A DNA stretch of 64,000 nt from Porites lobata (Eukaryota > Cnidaria > Anthozoa > Scleractinia > Poritidae), in contig CALNXK010000031.1 of NCBI GenBank assembly GCA_942486035.1, positions 1,486,001 to 1,550,000 on the forward strand, given 5' to 3'. Each line of letters starts with the position of its first letter. Within the stretch, counting starts at the first letter, position 1. Positions 32,613 through 43,459 of this stretch are shown piece by piece. The notes beneath the pieces are model-generated. The model did no database searches. It was not told where the DNA came from and saw only the letters and a list, made by a program, of their open reading frames with translations. The position numbers were made by a program, and so were the translations under genes.

Positions 32613-34318
32613 ATTCTATAGGTGATTTTGGAATTTTTTCAACGTTTACGCAGAAAGCCCATTATTGCCCTGCATACTACATAGGGGCAGATTGTTCTCA
32701 CTGAACAGTCCCGACATTGTGAATTTCTCTTCATGAAAACGTTTTATAATAAGGTCAATTCCGTAATTATTTGGGCGTCGCCCAAATAGAGTAGTCGAAA
32801 CGGTTTGTTTTGACGCAAAAGTGCAATAGGCACGCAATACGTGCTAACGTAAACAACGCAAGTGAACGAAAGAAGCGAGGCGAATGACTGTCATGCGAAC
32901 GTCTTGTACAAGGTAAGAGGCATGTGGAAAAGAAAGCTCTGTTAGCAAACACGGCATTTACGATCTCAAAAGTTAATCTGAATCTTCAGTTTTTTTACCT
33001 TATCGAACTTTGGAAGTCTGAAGTCCATGGATGAAATCTATCGAAAATCAGTTTGGAATATTAACGTAGAGTTTTGGTCATAATACGACTTCGAGCGATT
33101 TTGTTCTGAGATGTCGAGAGCATAAGGAGATGTTGCGCAAAAGTTTTGTGACTTGCTGCCTAGTAAGATTAAAAGAAAGAGATAAAACACAGTTACGAAT
33201 ATGGTGAATAAACTTTTTAAAAAGGAATTGGCTTATGCTTGGTCGGTACTAAAGAAGCTTTTAAGTAGACTCACATGCGTGTTTGCTCGTGAGTGTAAAA
33301 GTCACGTTTGTGGCTAAAGTGGAGATAAGATTTATGATTCAAACAATGTGTGTTGTCACATTGATGGTTTTGTTGGGTAAACCATTGCAGTATGTACTCT
33401 GTTGGTGAAGGTCTCTGGGCTTTTAAAAAAAAAGCGACCTCTAAAGCTCAAAAGCCGCCTTCACAATTACGTTTTTCGCTGCCGTTTGTCATCATTACGA
33501 TCACAAGCAACGAACCTTGAAACACAGAAAGTCACAAAACGGATCGAAATCCACCTATCACAAATCACAAGCCATGACGTTTTGAACCTTTTGAATTAAT
33601 CTCGTGTTTCCTAAAAGGTCCGCTTAGATGATTGGCGACTGACATTTTTTTTTTTGACGAGAGGATCGAATTGCACCAATCATAGAAAGACAAGTTTGAT
33701 TGCGTGTTTCCTAAGAGATCATCTGAATGTGGTTAATCCAATGAGGGACGATTTGGATTTCGTTTGATCCGAAATTTTTTCAATGCGGCAGGAAGAAGCA
33801 GTTTGGATAAAATTTGGCGACGCTGTTTCGAGGAACGTATCAATATATTGTTGAAGTATGTTATCGTGCCTTAAACTTACAAATGCACACACTGTTAGCG
33901 GTAGGCCCACACTAAAAAATGACTCTGGTCGTTCGAAGAAAGCTAAATCACGTACTTTTGCACGTAAACAAATTCTGCGTAAACCTATAAAGAAACTTGT
34001 GAAAAAATGACTGAAATATAGCGTTCACATGACTAAAGCATAACGTAAAACCAGTGGCCCTATATGAAAACACATCATAATTACGTTTTCATTCAGGCTT
34101 AATGATATATTTTTTGTTTACAACGTTATTCAAACTAGTTGCTTCTTCTTTTTAGAAAAAAGTAGCCGACCTCTATAAGCAAAGTAGCAGACGCGTTTCA
34201 TCGGCCGTCGGTGCTTATTGATACCCCTGTAAAGATCATCAAATACTCATAGACAAAATGACGAATCGGAATATCAGGAGTGTACGTGTAAAATGGCTAA
34301 GAGTTTGAAGAGAGGAAT
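32613..34318. other. Non-coding stretch, nothing recognised
   Basis: Only short frames. A small hairpin (TTATTTGGGCG/CGCCCAAATAG) lies near 32766-32790. No gene or repeat border supported. Confidence 0.35.
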
Positions 34319-34620
34319 GTGTATCATTTACAGAGTCGAAAGATTTGTATAGCTAGTATTCAGTGTGACAACAGTGGCTTGGATATTCACAATGCGGAAG
34401 ACAAAAAGCTGCCTGTGTTCATAATGTGTTCCTACGAAGGACGAGACGATTGTCAACAATTGAAATCAAAAGGGAGTCACGCTTCTTTCGTAACTACTGT
34501 GATAGCTGTAACAATTCTTCTTATGCTTTCAATTGTGTTTAGCAGAGTGACTAGCTGTGACTGTTAATGTACTCGTTTTTGTATATTACGTTGTGTTTTC
34601 TGTAACGCGGTACATGTACG

Positions 34621-35130
34621 ATGCTCGGTGTCGGGATTTTGCGTTATCAGCAAGTTTTGTTCCAGAATGAGTGTTTTGAGTGTTTTGATGGCAGTGAGGT
34701 GACAAGAAAAGTTAATGACTCAATTGTACAGAAGCAATATTGTGTTGTAGAGGAAATAATAGAAGTTGAATTGAGATCTCGTCGTGGGAATTTTGTTTAT
34801 GACAGAACTTACAATTTCGTTGGTTTCAATAAGGTTCGTAATTTCTCTCGACGCGGTCGTGCAAATAGCAGACTACCAATGAAGAAAATAAAATCTTTGT
34901 TACAGAAAACACGGAGAGTGAGAGTTTTGGTATGGAAGGGTGTTCGGAAAAATACACCATCGTCGTGTAAAATTCATTGTTACGTTAAAAATACAAATGG
35001 TTTAGACTTAAACAGGTACAGAAGTAACTGTAACACTGTGAGGTTTTTACTTAAAGGGCAACTCCAAAATTACTTTGTAAACGAGGGAAGGTCTATCTGT
35101 CGTCTAAGCATCAAAGCAGAGGCGATTTAG
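34621..35130 (+). pseudogene. N-terminal segment of the 2A-containing gene
   Basis: A 169-codon frame starting with ATG, rich in Arg, Val and Cys, including a basic block (SRRGRANSRLPMKKIKSLLQ). It stops at TAG 35128-35130. The next frame (35140-35550) is in the same reading frame, separated only by this TAG and a TGA a few codons on. The two were probably one protein before nonsense mutation. No domain recognised in this half. It could alternatively be a separate upstream gene. Confidence 0.45.
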
Positions 35131-35139
35131 GTGGCATGA

Positions 35140-35550
35140 GATATCCAAATAGGGCGTTTTAAGTATTTGCCCCTCTGTACATGCTATTATCCATTTTATA
35201 GTGCTTCCAAGAGTTTGAATCACCGGGTTAATTTTGGCCAATTTAAGCTTTGTACTGATATCGAGAAGAATCCTGGACCTTCAGTTAATGTAGATGCTAC
35301 AAAAACAATTCATGCTCCATACTACCACGGAAACGTTGCAGTATTTGGGGAAAATGCTGTACAACAATGTGTTGCAATGAGTCTGTGCGCTTTAAGTTAC
35401 AGTAAGATAAGAAGGATTACTTCAGTTGATGATATGATTCAAATAGTGATTGTTGGTAATCAATTATATTCTAGTCTGTCACTACTTGAAAGACAATATG
35501 TTAATGTTAATGTTAACATGTGTATTGTTGGATACAAGATCCATGCATAA
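35140..35550 (+). pseudogene. 2A ribosome-skipping motif followed by a cysteine-peptidase-like segment
   Basis: The frame has no ATG before CTDIEKNPGP (35251-35280), an exact match to the 2A consensus D-x-E-x-NPG-P. On translation the Gly-Pro bond would be skipped, releasing upstream and downstream products. Downstream comes HGNVAVFGENAVQQCVAMSL. The pattern GxNAxxQCVAxSL resembles the Cys-nucleophile region of OTU-like or herpes-tegument-type deubiquitinases; this is a guess from the motif. The frame ends at a stop near 35550. Further family sequence resumes at about 36300 after a MITE. The copy is broken. Confidence 0.6.
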
Positions 35551-35687
35551 ATTAGTACAATACTTTCAGAGTCTATTTAGGAATGAGGACATATGAGCTT
35601 AAAGGTGTACATACTGCCAACTTTGAGGCTGACCTTTTTTCAAGGAGAGTTGAATATTGTGGTGTATCAAATGTTGAAACAGTGGAT

Positions 35688-36284
35688 CCTGTATTAAGCG
35701 GACAGTAGCTGAAGTCCCCCAATTTATTTCCCTTATTTCCTTTACACGAAACCTTGATTAAGCGGACACCTCTATTGAGCGGACGCGGACACCTAAAAAG
35801 TACCTAAAATGGTCATTTCTATTGTTGACCACCTGTATTAAACGGACACCTGTAATAACCACCACCCAACATGGCAGACACCGGAAATGCGAAAGATTGC
35901 CACCGACACATTTTTCGATTTTTACATTAAAAAACGTGACTTGACGAACTTACTTGTCATGATTAATATAACAGTACAGTATTGTTTTCTATTTCGTTTT
36001 GTTTGTGTAAAGCTTGTTTCACTCATCTTTTTGCTTCAAATTTGAGTTGCAATCTGTGTTTTGGTACCATGATCAATTGGTCCACTTCAATAAAGAAATT
36101 AAGGCAAACGTACATAGTGATAGTCTCTGGGAGTATTCAAAACGTTTCCACTGTTCATTTGAATGGCATTTGACATCTCATACGACGTTAACTATCTAAC
36201 TTAAGTGAAACCTGTATTAGGCGAACACCCTATATTAAGCGGACACTACAGCATTCCCCGGGGGTGTCCGCTTAATACAGTTTC
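35688..36284. mobile_element. MITE with TIR CTGTATTAAGCGGACA, inserted in the 2A-gene copy
   Basis: CTGTATTAAGCGGACA near 35689 and TGTCCGCTTAATACAG near 36264-36280 form the ends. Internal copies of the same word (attaagcggacacct, attgagcggacgcgg, attaagcggacacta) recur. The exact outer borders and target duplication are blurred by indels in the left end. Confidence 0.65.
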
Positions 36285-36299
36285 ACTTTAGTTACCAAT

Positions 36300-36715
36300 G
36301 TTCCTGTAAACAGTGGTGTGCTATTACAGTTTATGCAATTTGTTACTCTGTTACAAATCCCTGTGGAAAGTGGACTTCAGGAACTTTATCTGCACTTGTT
36401 AGTAACCGGAATACACTGTACATTGTGATGTGTGTCAAAAGACATATAATGCCAGTCGATCTTCCTCAAAGTGTTAGTATTAGTGGAGCTGAGATACACC
36501 TTACTGTCTGGGCTGTAAGCACTGGTGTCCTGTGTTGCAATTTGGCTGAGAGCAAGTCTGTGTTAAACATGTGCACTTCAAAACATTGTCATGAAGTGAC
36601 AGGATTTTTGCTGTGGATTGGAACATACTGTATAAGCTGTGTGGTTCAGCAAAGAAATAGAGTAAAGGATTTATTTTCTCTGGTGGGATATGATGACAGT
36701 TTTTTAGCTGTATAA
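36300..36715 (+). pseudogene. C-terminal segment of the 2A-containing gene
   Basis: Read through one shift, the plus strand gives CAITVYAICYSVTNPCGKW, then the 96-codon frame 36425-36715 with SISGAEIHLTVWAVSTGVLCCNL and TGFLLWIGTYCISCVVQQRN, ending in a stop. It is rich in Cys, Val and Ile. From memory, these motifs accompany the GxNAxxQCV segment in multi-copy cnidarian proteins, so I group them. The MITE at 35688-36284 separates the halves. Confidence 0.4.
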
Positions 36716-36861
36716 GGCACGTTAACAGTATCATACACGTAATACAACCACTCCTAAATATACGCTCTCACAGCGTCTTGTTTGTTTTGCAAAGGAAATG
36801 CGTACTTCGATCGTCCTGATTGGACTAGCTGTTTGCAAATTATTTTTCTTTAAAATCATTT

Positions 36862-36955
36862 AGCCTTTCCCTCAAAAGTCACATGAATGTGTTTGATTTG
36901 AATTATAAATTTATTAATAGCAGCTTCGCTTTTAGCCCTGGCTAAGTCTATATAT
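36862..36955. repeat. Short dispersed repeat matching both flanks of the 2.3-kb TTAA element
   Basis: tagcctttccctcaaaagtc and attataaatttattaat...cttttagccctggcta occur here about 20 bp apart. Near 13145 and 15515 they are separated by the 2.3-kb insertion. Confidence 0.7.
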
Positions 36956-37155
36956 TAATAACGTATGTCAAGCTGCTATATTTAAGTGCTTAGGAGAAAA
37001 AACTTAAGTTACTCTGATAAAAGACCTGTTTGTGTATGAAATACGCTTTCTATTTTCTTCAACTCGGCTTGATGACTGAATATTATAACACTGAGCAAAT
37101 GCTTTGTTTTTATTTTAAACAGAAAGAATGGAATAAACTTTCACTGATATGGGTG

Positions 37156-37551
37156 CATCCTCGGAGACCCAGGGGCAGATAGTGAGGGCGAGGCAAAGTC
37201 TAAACGGGCGGCAAAATATGGCACGAAGAAAAGAAAAGAAAGGCATAAGACGCGTGTTAAATAAGACGCGAACTGTACCATTTATACGAGCATGTCTTAT
37301 CTAATAAGACGCGTCTTAGCTAAGCTGCGTCTTATTTTAGGCGAGATGTGCCGTTTATACGGAAAGTTCGCGTCTTATTTAAGACGCGTCTTATTTTTCC
37401 TCGTATAAATGGCCCTATTGTCTTACCAGACCAGTTCCAAACGGTGGCCGCCGTTCTGCCTTCTGATTGGGCCGAAAAACATGTGCCATATTTCCCCGGC
37501 CGTTTAGACTTTCTCTCGGCCCCACTATCTGCCCCTGGGTCTCCGAGGATG
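37156..37551. mobile_element. 396-bp relative of the 9-bp-TSD transposon
   Basis: Ends CATCCTCGGAGACCCAGGG as in the 4.16-kb element, flanked by a perfect but different 9-bp duplication, ATATGGGTG (37147-37155, 37552-37560). Inverted similarity extends about 75 bp. The interior holds an iterated AATAAGACGCG/CGCGTCTTATT palindromic stretch (37240-37400), itself bounded by GGCCATTTATACGAGG-like sequence and probably a nested insertion. No coding sequence. Confidence 0.9.
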
Positions 37552-37642
37552 ATATGGGTGCAATCATCCACAAAAACGAATTCACTTTGAGAGAGAACGA
37601 CATATGATCAGTGAAAAGCGGAATCGATCGAGAATAAATTAT

Positions 37643-40600
37643 TTATGCCTCGAAACCATAAATTACAAGCCAACTGAAACTTTTAGATTCTTCTGACTCT
37701 GAAACGGTGGAATTAACGATATTGTCTTTTTGGTGAGCCTAAACAAGAATTTTAATTTTAATTTCAAAAACTGAAAATCGAAAATGGAACGTTTGCACTT
37801 CTATACAGTGTCTAAACAAATGAAAATGAAAGATTACTTACGGTTTCCGACGGGTTCCAAGTAGGTAAATCATTCGTTTCGCCACACCACTAAGAATGAA
37901 TAACAGAAATAGGCATAGGTTGGTTGAACAAAGAACTTCACATTCAATGACAGAAAAAAATTCAATGATATAAAACTTACTTCGTCAAAGAAATTTTCCC
38001 ATGTATCTTGCGTTAATAGACTTAATAACGGTGCCGACTCCTTGTTATTCTATAGGAAAATTCATTACCTGACTCGGGAATTCCGCGTTAAATTCCACGA
38101 GTGCGACATCAGTTTTTAAGTGCAATTTAACGCGGAATTCCCGAGTCAGGTAATGGATTTTCCTTGAACCGCATAATTGAATAAAAATAAGAAAAAAAGA
38201 AAACAACTATAATGATGTTTGTTTGTCAACTGTCAGAACTGTCATTGCGTTAGCGAATACTAATGAAGCAAGGTCGGTCGTATACGCATAAACGTTCGAC
38301 AAATTTATTTGTACTTTGTGCTTGTTTTTACGTTTGTTTTAAGTGGTCTTTCACTGAATTTACACGCCGTTTATCTATGACATCTTTTTTCAAATTTCCA
38401 AATCATTTGCTCGAGAAGGAAACTTCTTGGCTTTCAAGTGACGTCACAAAAACCCATACTCCAAAATCGCAAGGACTTTTAAGGTTTTATCTCCATCTAG
38501 CAAAAGATCTCTTAAAAATAAACTTCTGTGCAAGTTTTAAACGTGATATCGTTTTCCATTTTGAAAATATAGCTCTTTCTAGTTTCGCAAGTTTACTCCA
38601 TATGACATTAATGTGGCGACCGTGAAGGTCGTCACATATACTAAAAAATAATTTTATCGCATGATATTATGCCCTTTGAGCGGTGAAAGTATTAGAAAAT
38701 GTGTTTAGGGGAATAATAAATAATTAATTTGCTCGTTCGCAGTAAACAACTGATCAAATTTGAGGCGATACTGAAACCAGATGTTCGCATTATTTCCTGC
38801 CGCCATATTTGTGCTCTTTGGAGGAGCACAAATATGGCGTCCCCATAGTGAGCCCTATAAATTCCTGTTACAAATTTTGAAGAAAAAGTCAGCGGCGGAA
38901 AACTGCACAGACGCGAGACTTGGCCAGTTTGTTAATTTATCGATATTTTATAATAATAAATTCTTGGCTTCAGGCATTCCAAGGTTTTCATTTCAGTTTT
39001 CGATGGCTTGATAGTGAAAACCACCAATAGTTTACACCTTTTACCTCTTCGGTGGCAAAACCGAAAGAAATGAAGCGTCCAAGCGAAAGCACTGAAAGTT
39101 TACCATCCCGATCAATATAAGGTAAGTACCTTAAATGTTTTAGAAATGCTGTTGAAGTTCTGTTTTGTACTTTTCTAAGTACCTCTACTGCAACCAGCGT
39201 ACTGAGGTACTAGTACTCTTTTTCTTGTTTTCAGAGTCCATGTCGTCTTTTAAAGGGAACCTCCACTTCAACAAAAAGATAACTTTAAATCACAGGAAAT
39301 AACTGTTACAGTCAAGTCAATCTAAAATATTTTTAAAGAAAGCGTTTGTATCCGAAAGAAATAACTTTTAGATTCGCCTATTTTTGTTTTCAAATTTTGC
39401 GGGCGTCGCCATCTTGAATAATTGTGACGTGTTATGGTTGCCCTATTGTTATTAAACAAAAGCTCTTTGTGTCAGAACAATAGAGCAGCCGTAACACGTC
39501 ACAATTATTCAAGATGGCGGCGCCCGCGAAATTTGAAAGTGAAAATAAGCGATTTTAAAATTCACTTTTCCTGATATAAATACTTTTTTTAAGCACAAAT
39601 TTCGAACAAATTTGTTTATCAACATAATTTTATTCGATTTAAACTTATTCTGTAGTAAGAGTGGAGGTTCCCTTTAAGGTATTTATTTCTTCTTCTGTAT
39701 ATGTGACAATCGACCCTGGCACTTCCTCCGTTGTCGCCTCTCCGTCTTGTTTGGTTGAACTTAACTTGCCATTTTCTGGGCCGTGTTCACAGGATTTTCT
39801 TGCTTTCTCGTTGTCGCCCCTTCAAGAATTTGTAGCTCAGTTTAAAACAAGAAAGAACCTCCGGGTCACTTTGAAAAAAAACGCTCTTGTTTGTTTTTGG
39901 CTCCTCAAAAGATGACAATGGTGTGAAAACATCCCTTAGAATGACATTGTAGAAAATTTTTTTGGACTAGTTGTGTTAGAATTAGACAATAGTTGTTACG
40001 TACATGCGAAACAATATCACTGAGCCTCGTTTTCAACTCGCAATTCCACGCTAAACACCTCGCCTCGTTAACCAATCAGAATGCGAGATTTTCTTCAATT
40101 ATGCGATTATAAGAAGAGACGAAATCAGATTACTTTAGGCATATTTTGAAGAAATAGGTGGGCATTGAACGATTTAAACAGATTCGTGTTACTGTTGCAT
40201 CACTAAACAATTCATTCATGTTGCGTATTAAAAGGAAATGGACCAAAACTTACCTTGTCTAGCACCAATCGTTTCATTTCATTCACGGCCTGTATTTCTT
40301 CAGATGTAAACTGTGAAGCAAATAAACACATTCGATGAGCATCGCGTTTTTACGTGGAAAACAAGACGAAAAACGTTTAAGTCATTCGTTTAGGGAGGTT
40401 AATGGCATTGGTGGTGCTATTGTTTGTTAAACAAGGATAACAAAAGACACCCGAGCGAGTGAATAGATCAGATGCAGTCATAACGAACTTGAGCTAATGA
40501 AATGGTGCGTGAACATATGTTTAAACTTCGTGACATAACATTCCCGAAAAACGTACCGAATTTTTCAGTGAAACATCGCATCGCAATGGCAAATCTTCCC

Positions 40601-41306
40601 TCTGATCATCCCCTGCATGTTTGAACTTAAACTAAACTAAGTTCAACTAAAGAAAAAAATATACTTACGAAATTCTCGAGCTGATAAGCTTCGTTCGTTT
40701 GATCGCTCCCATTGTCCTGATTCATATCAATCTGAAGGTATAATTTCATTTAGAAAGTTATACTACCACATGAGAAATTACTGCAATTTGATTGGCTAAG
40801 AGCAGTGGTATTTCAGCTTAATTTGCAATACCTTCATGTGAAAATTACAAACCTTTTGCGGGTAATAGTATAAACAAATAATAGCATGATTTGTACGCGA
40901 TATTTGGCATAAATACCACTCGCGATATTTCAAAATTGTCTCAAATTTCACTCGTCTAAAGGCTCGTGAAGTTACGCATAACAATTTCGAAATATCCCTC
41001 GCGGTATTTATGCCAAATATCGCTACAAATCATGCTATCACCTCTAAAAATTTAACGTACACTCGCACTATTAACCGTAGCGTGGAAACCAAAACAACAA
41101 AAAAGATCAGCAAAGAACCAAGATGAAAATACAAAATTAGTTACCGGTATCTCTTGGGCTGTTAGTTCTAAGACCTTCTAATAGCCGAACATGTGCCATT
41201 GGGAACCATGCCACTTCTCTGGAATTAAAACAGACTCGATCAAAAGTTCCCATTCTTGCATCGAGGAACAGGCATCCAAAAGAGCTTGAACTTCGGGAAC
41301 ATCCAT
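37643..41306 (-). CDS. Six-exon gene of unknown function with micro-exons; in-frame TAG in exon 1
   Basis: Assembled from splice sites on the minus strand: 41306-41145 (ATG MDVPEVQALLDACSSM...), 40731-40669, 40310-40254, 38049-37981, 37889-37842 and 37738-37643 (ends TAA). Every intron has GT/AG borders, four donors being GTAAGT. Every internal exon (63, 57, 69, 48 nt) is a multiple of three in phase 0, and all joined frames are open, giving 164 codons. The single exception is TAG at codon 43 (after HMFGY). This is probably a CAG-to-TAG change, or the call of exon 1 is wrong. The product would be acidic, with aromatic-acidic peptides such as DTWENFFDE; no signal peptide, membrane segment or known domain. 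The long second-to-last intron (38050-40253) holds two fold-back elements. Confidence 0.55.
38055..38163. mobile_element. Fold-back element supplying a splice acceptor
   Basis: 40-bp inverted arms 38055-38094 and 38124-38163 (GGAAAATYCATTACCTGACT...) around a 29-bp loop, with one or two mismatches. The left arm abuts the start of the 69-nt exon of the minus-strand gene. The acceptor ttttcctatag is made of arm sequence. Confidence 0.8.
38799..38839. repeat. Short hairpin (GCCATATTTGTGCTC stem)
   Basis: GCCATATTTGTGCTC and GAGCACAAATATGGC are exact inverted copies around an about 10-bp loop. It may belong to a decayed MITE. Confidence 0.7.
39072..39250 (+). other. Possible plus-strand exon borders
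   Basis: A strong donor (TATAAG|GTAAGT, 39122) and a strong acceptor (tttttcttgttttcag, 39236) face each other 110 bp apart. The downstream exon-like frame continues after the TTAA MITE as FISSSVYVTIDPGTSS to a stop at 39915. Frames do not join cleanly, so I do not call a gene. Confidence 0.2.
39254..39673. mobile_element. 420-bp TTAA-flanked MITE with long inverted arms
   Basis: TTAA at 39250-39253 and 39674-39677 flanks AGGGAACCTCCACT...AGTGGAGGTTCCCT. A second inverted pair inside (CACAATTATTCAAGATGGCG on the right) makes nearly the whole element fold on itself. TTAA duplication suggests Kolobok or piggyBac type. It interrupts the exon-like frame above. Confidence 0.85.
40881..41038. mobile_element. 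Fold-back element in intron 1 of the minus-strand gene
   Basis: Arms 40881-40945 and 40977-41038 are inverted copies (ATAGCATGATTTGTA..CGATATTTGGCATAAATAC) around an about 30-bp loop, with a few differences. Confidence 0.75.
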
Positions 41307-43459
41307 ATAACGAAAGCCATGATGCTCAAAAAGTGAGTAAACGTTTTCTCAAGCACGCGAACTTGGACAAGTTTTTCCTTTAGTTAGCAAAGCGATGGCA
41401 AGAAAGATAGGGCGTTCAAAAACTGCCCGCCTTTATTTCGAACGCATGATAGATACCACATGAGCCAATCAGGATTAAAAGAGACCGTGCAAGTCTAGGC
41501 AAGCCTATTGTTCCTATTGAATAAGAGAGACGATCATTAGTAAACCTATACCGAATTAGTATGCTGCAAGGTATGAGAATATTAATGATTTACCTATACC
41601 TATACACCAAACCGGAGTAAATCATCCCTCTATCACTACTACTGTCACTTACTTAGGCAGTGGAATGAAGTGAAATGTCCATTTAACGCAGTAAATGCCA
41701 TGGATATGGCGTACGATGCCCGCCAAAATTCATTCAAATTTCTAACCTTGGTACTTGAATTTCACAGCTGAGTTCAAAATTTGGCAAGATTTCCGTACAA
41801 CCCCAACATTAATTACGCACACATCTATTGTTTAAAGAAAACAGAAGACAAAACAATACTAAGCCTCTGGGATTTCAGCTAAAAATTTGTCTTTTTTAAC
41901 GCCCTAGATTTGGCTCTTTCTGTACTAAAATAGGAACTTTTCGCAACAAATATCGCACTATTTTCGTTTTCCTAAACCTAACTTAAAAAATGACCCCGAA
42001 AATAGTGATAAACGATGTAAAATATAATAAGTTAGCGTTGAGCATTAAATGCTCTAAACTATCCATTGATCGTAACACGAGGTTAACCAACTTGAAACAA
42101 AAGTGTACCTTGTCAGCTGTGTTCGTCAGAGTTGTCCTTTATTCCTGAACTATTCTTTCGAGTTTCCGCCGTCTCCTCCTCTTACGTCAGATCTTTCTTT
42201 TTTATTTAGCCCTTTAAGCGTTGTTCGCGACGCCATAAAGTTCGGCGATGTGCTTTACTATGTTTCCAAAGAGAACTTCTCCCTCATGTCTACGGCAAAT
42301 ATTTAAAACTCCTGCCAGTAGGTTGCTTTCGAATAGTTCTTTGGATGTCCCTGTATAAGGCCACCATCTATTTTTGATGCCCTGCTTGTCGGCACCTGTG
42401 TCTTACTGTATGAAGTTTAGGCTGTCCGCAGCCTTCCTCTCGTAGTCATCCATAAGATCCCTATTCGTCTCTCATCACGCCTGTACCCTCCAGTATTTGA
42501 GCACGAATGATGGTAAAAATAGTTTCGTTATTCCTTCTCTACTGGGAGAACGACCGAGATATTTTGCAGAACGCCGAATGACCCTGAAGTTTAGTGATTA
42601 AGGTTAGAAAACTGAGTGAATCATATGTTCCATTTAAGTCCGCTGCCAAAGCTCTCGCACATTTCACAGACGTTGCGAGGACAGGTTGTTTTCCTTACAC
42701 CACTGTTAACCGTCGTGCTCCGCCAGTATTTTGGAGAGCTACAAAAAGTTTACTTGAGCCATATTAAACGTGAACGTTGACCAAGTCTGACAAGTGTAAT
42801 ACAACAGAGGAGTGTTTGTGACTAGTGGGTGCTTGTTATAGCCTGAAGAGATGCATTTTTACGAGGATATGTTACAATTAAAAGCGTGAATAATTTACAT
42901 GTATTCACGTTTCAGTTGTTGTGTTATTTTTTTTTTAACTTTTTGCTTCTTCTTATCTACTTCATTGCGAAGTTTCTTGCTCCTTCGGAATTAGAACTGA
43001 AGAAAAGGAGCCCTTGAAGCATTTTCAGGTACCCAAGGCCTTTTGTGGTAGCTGCTGAGAAAATACCGTCAAACGTTCACGGTTTTGAGACTTGAGATTT
43101 GCATGCTCGACAGTTGATCAGTCAGAAATATTTGGGTGGACTACATACTTCACGAGGCGGTAAGTGAAACCCGAATGGCTTGTTAAGATAAACGTATGGT
43201 AATTCCAATAAAACTTTCGAAAATATGAATTTAGCGTCCTTTTATTTATGTTTGTTCGTGAATTTTAAATGCTTCAGTAAAGCTACTTTGAAATGCGATA
43301 TCGCGGGAAACAGAGGACAACTATAAATATCTCGTCGCATTGTACACGCATCACTTTAGAGAACGATTCACTTTTTGTTCACTTTTCTGTTGCAAGTCTT
43401 TTTTTCGGGCACTTTACGTTTTCATTCATACTAGGCTACTTCGTGTGAACACGGTAAAA
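41307..43459. other. Non-coding stretch, upstream of the minus-strand gene
   Basis: No supported coding frame; largest is 70 codons with no motif. An in-frame TGA lies 16 codons before the ATG at 41306, supporting that start. Nothing repeat-like with clear borders until 43460. Confidence 0.4.

Noticed and set aside
38263..38625. 120-codon plus-strand frame
   Set aside because: Low-complexity hydrophobic and aromatic composition, no motif, lies in an intron of the minus-strand gene; probably chance.
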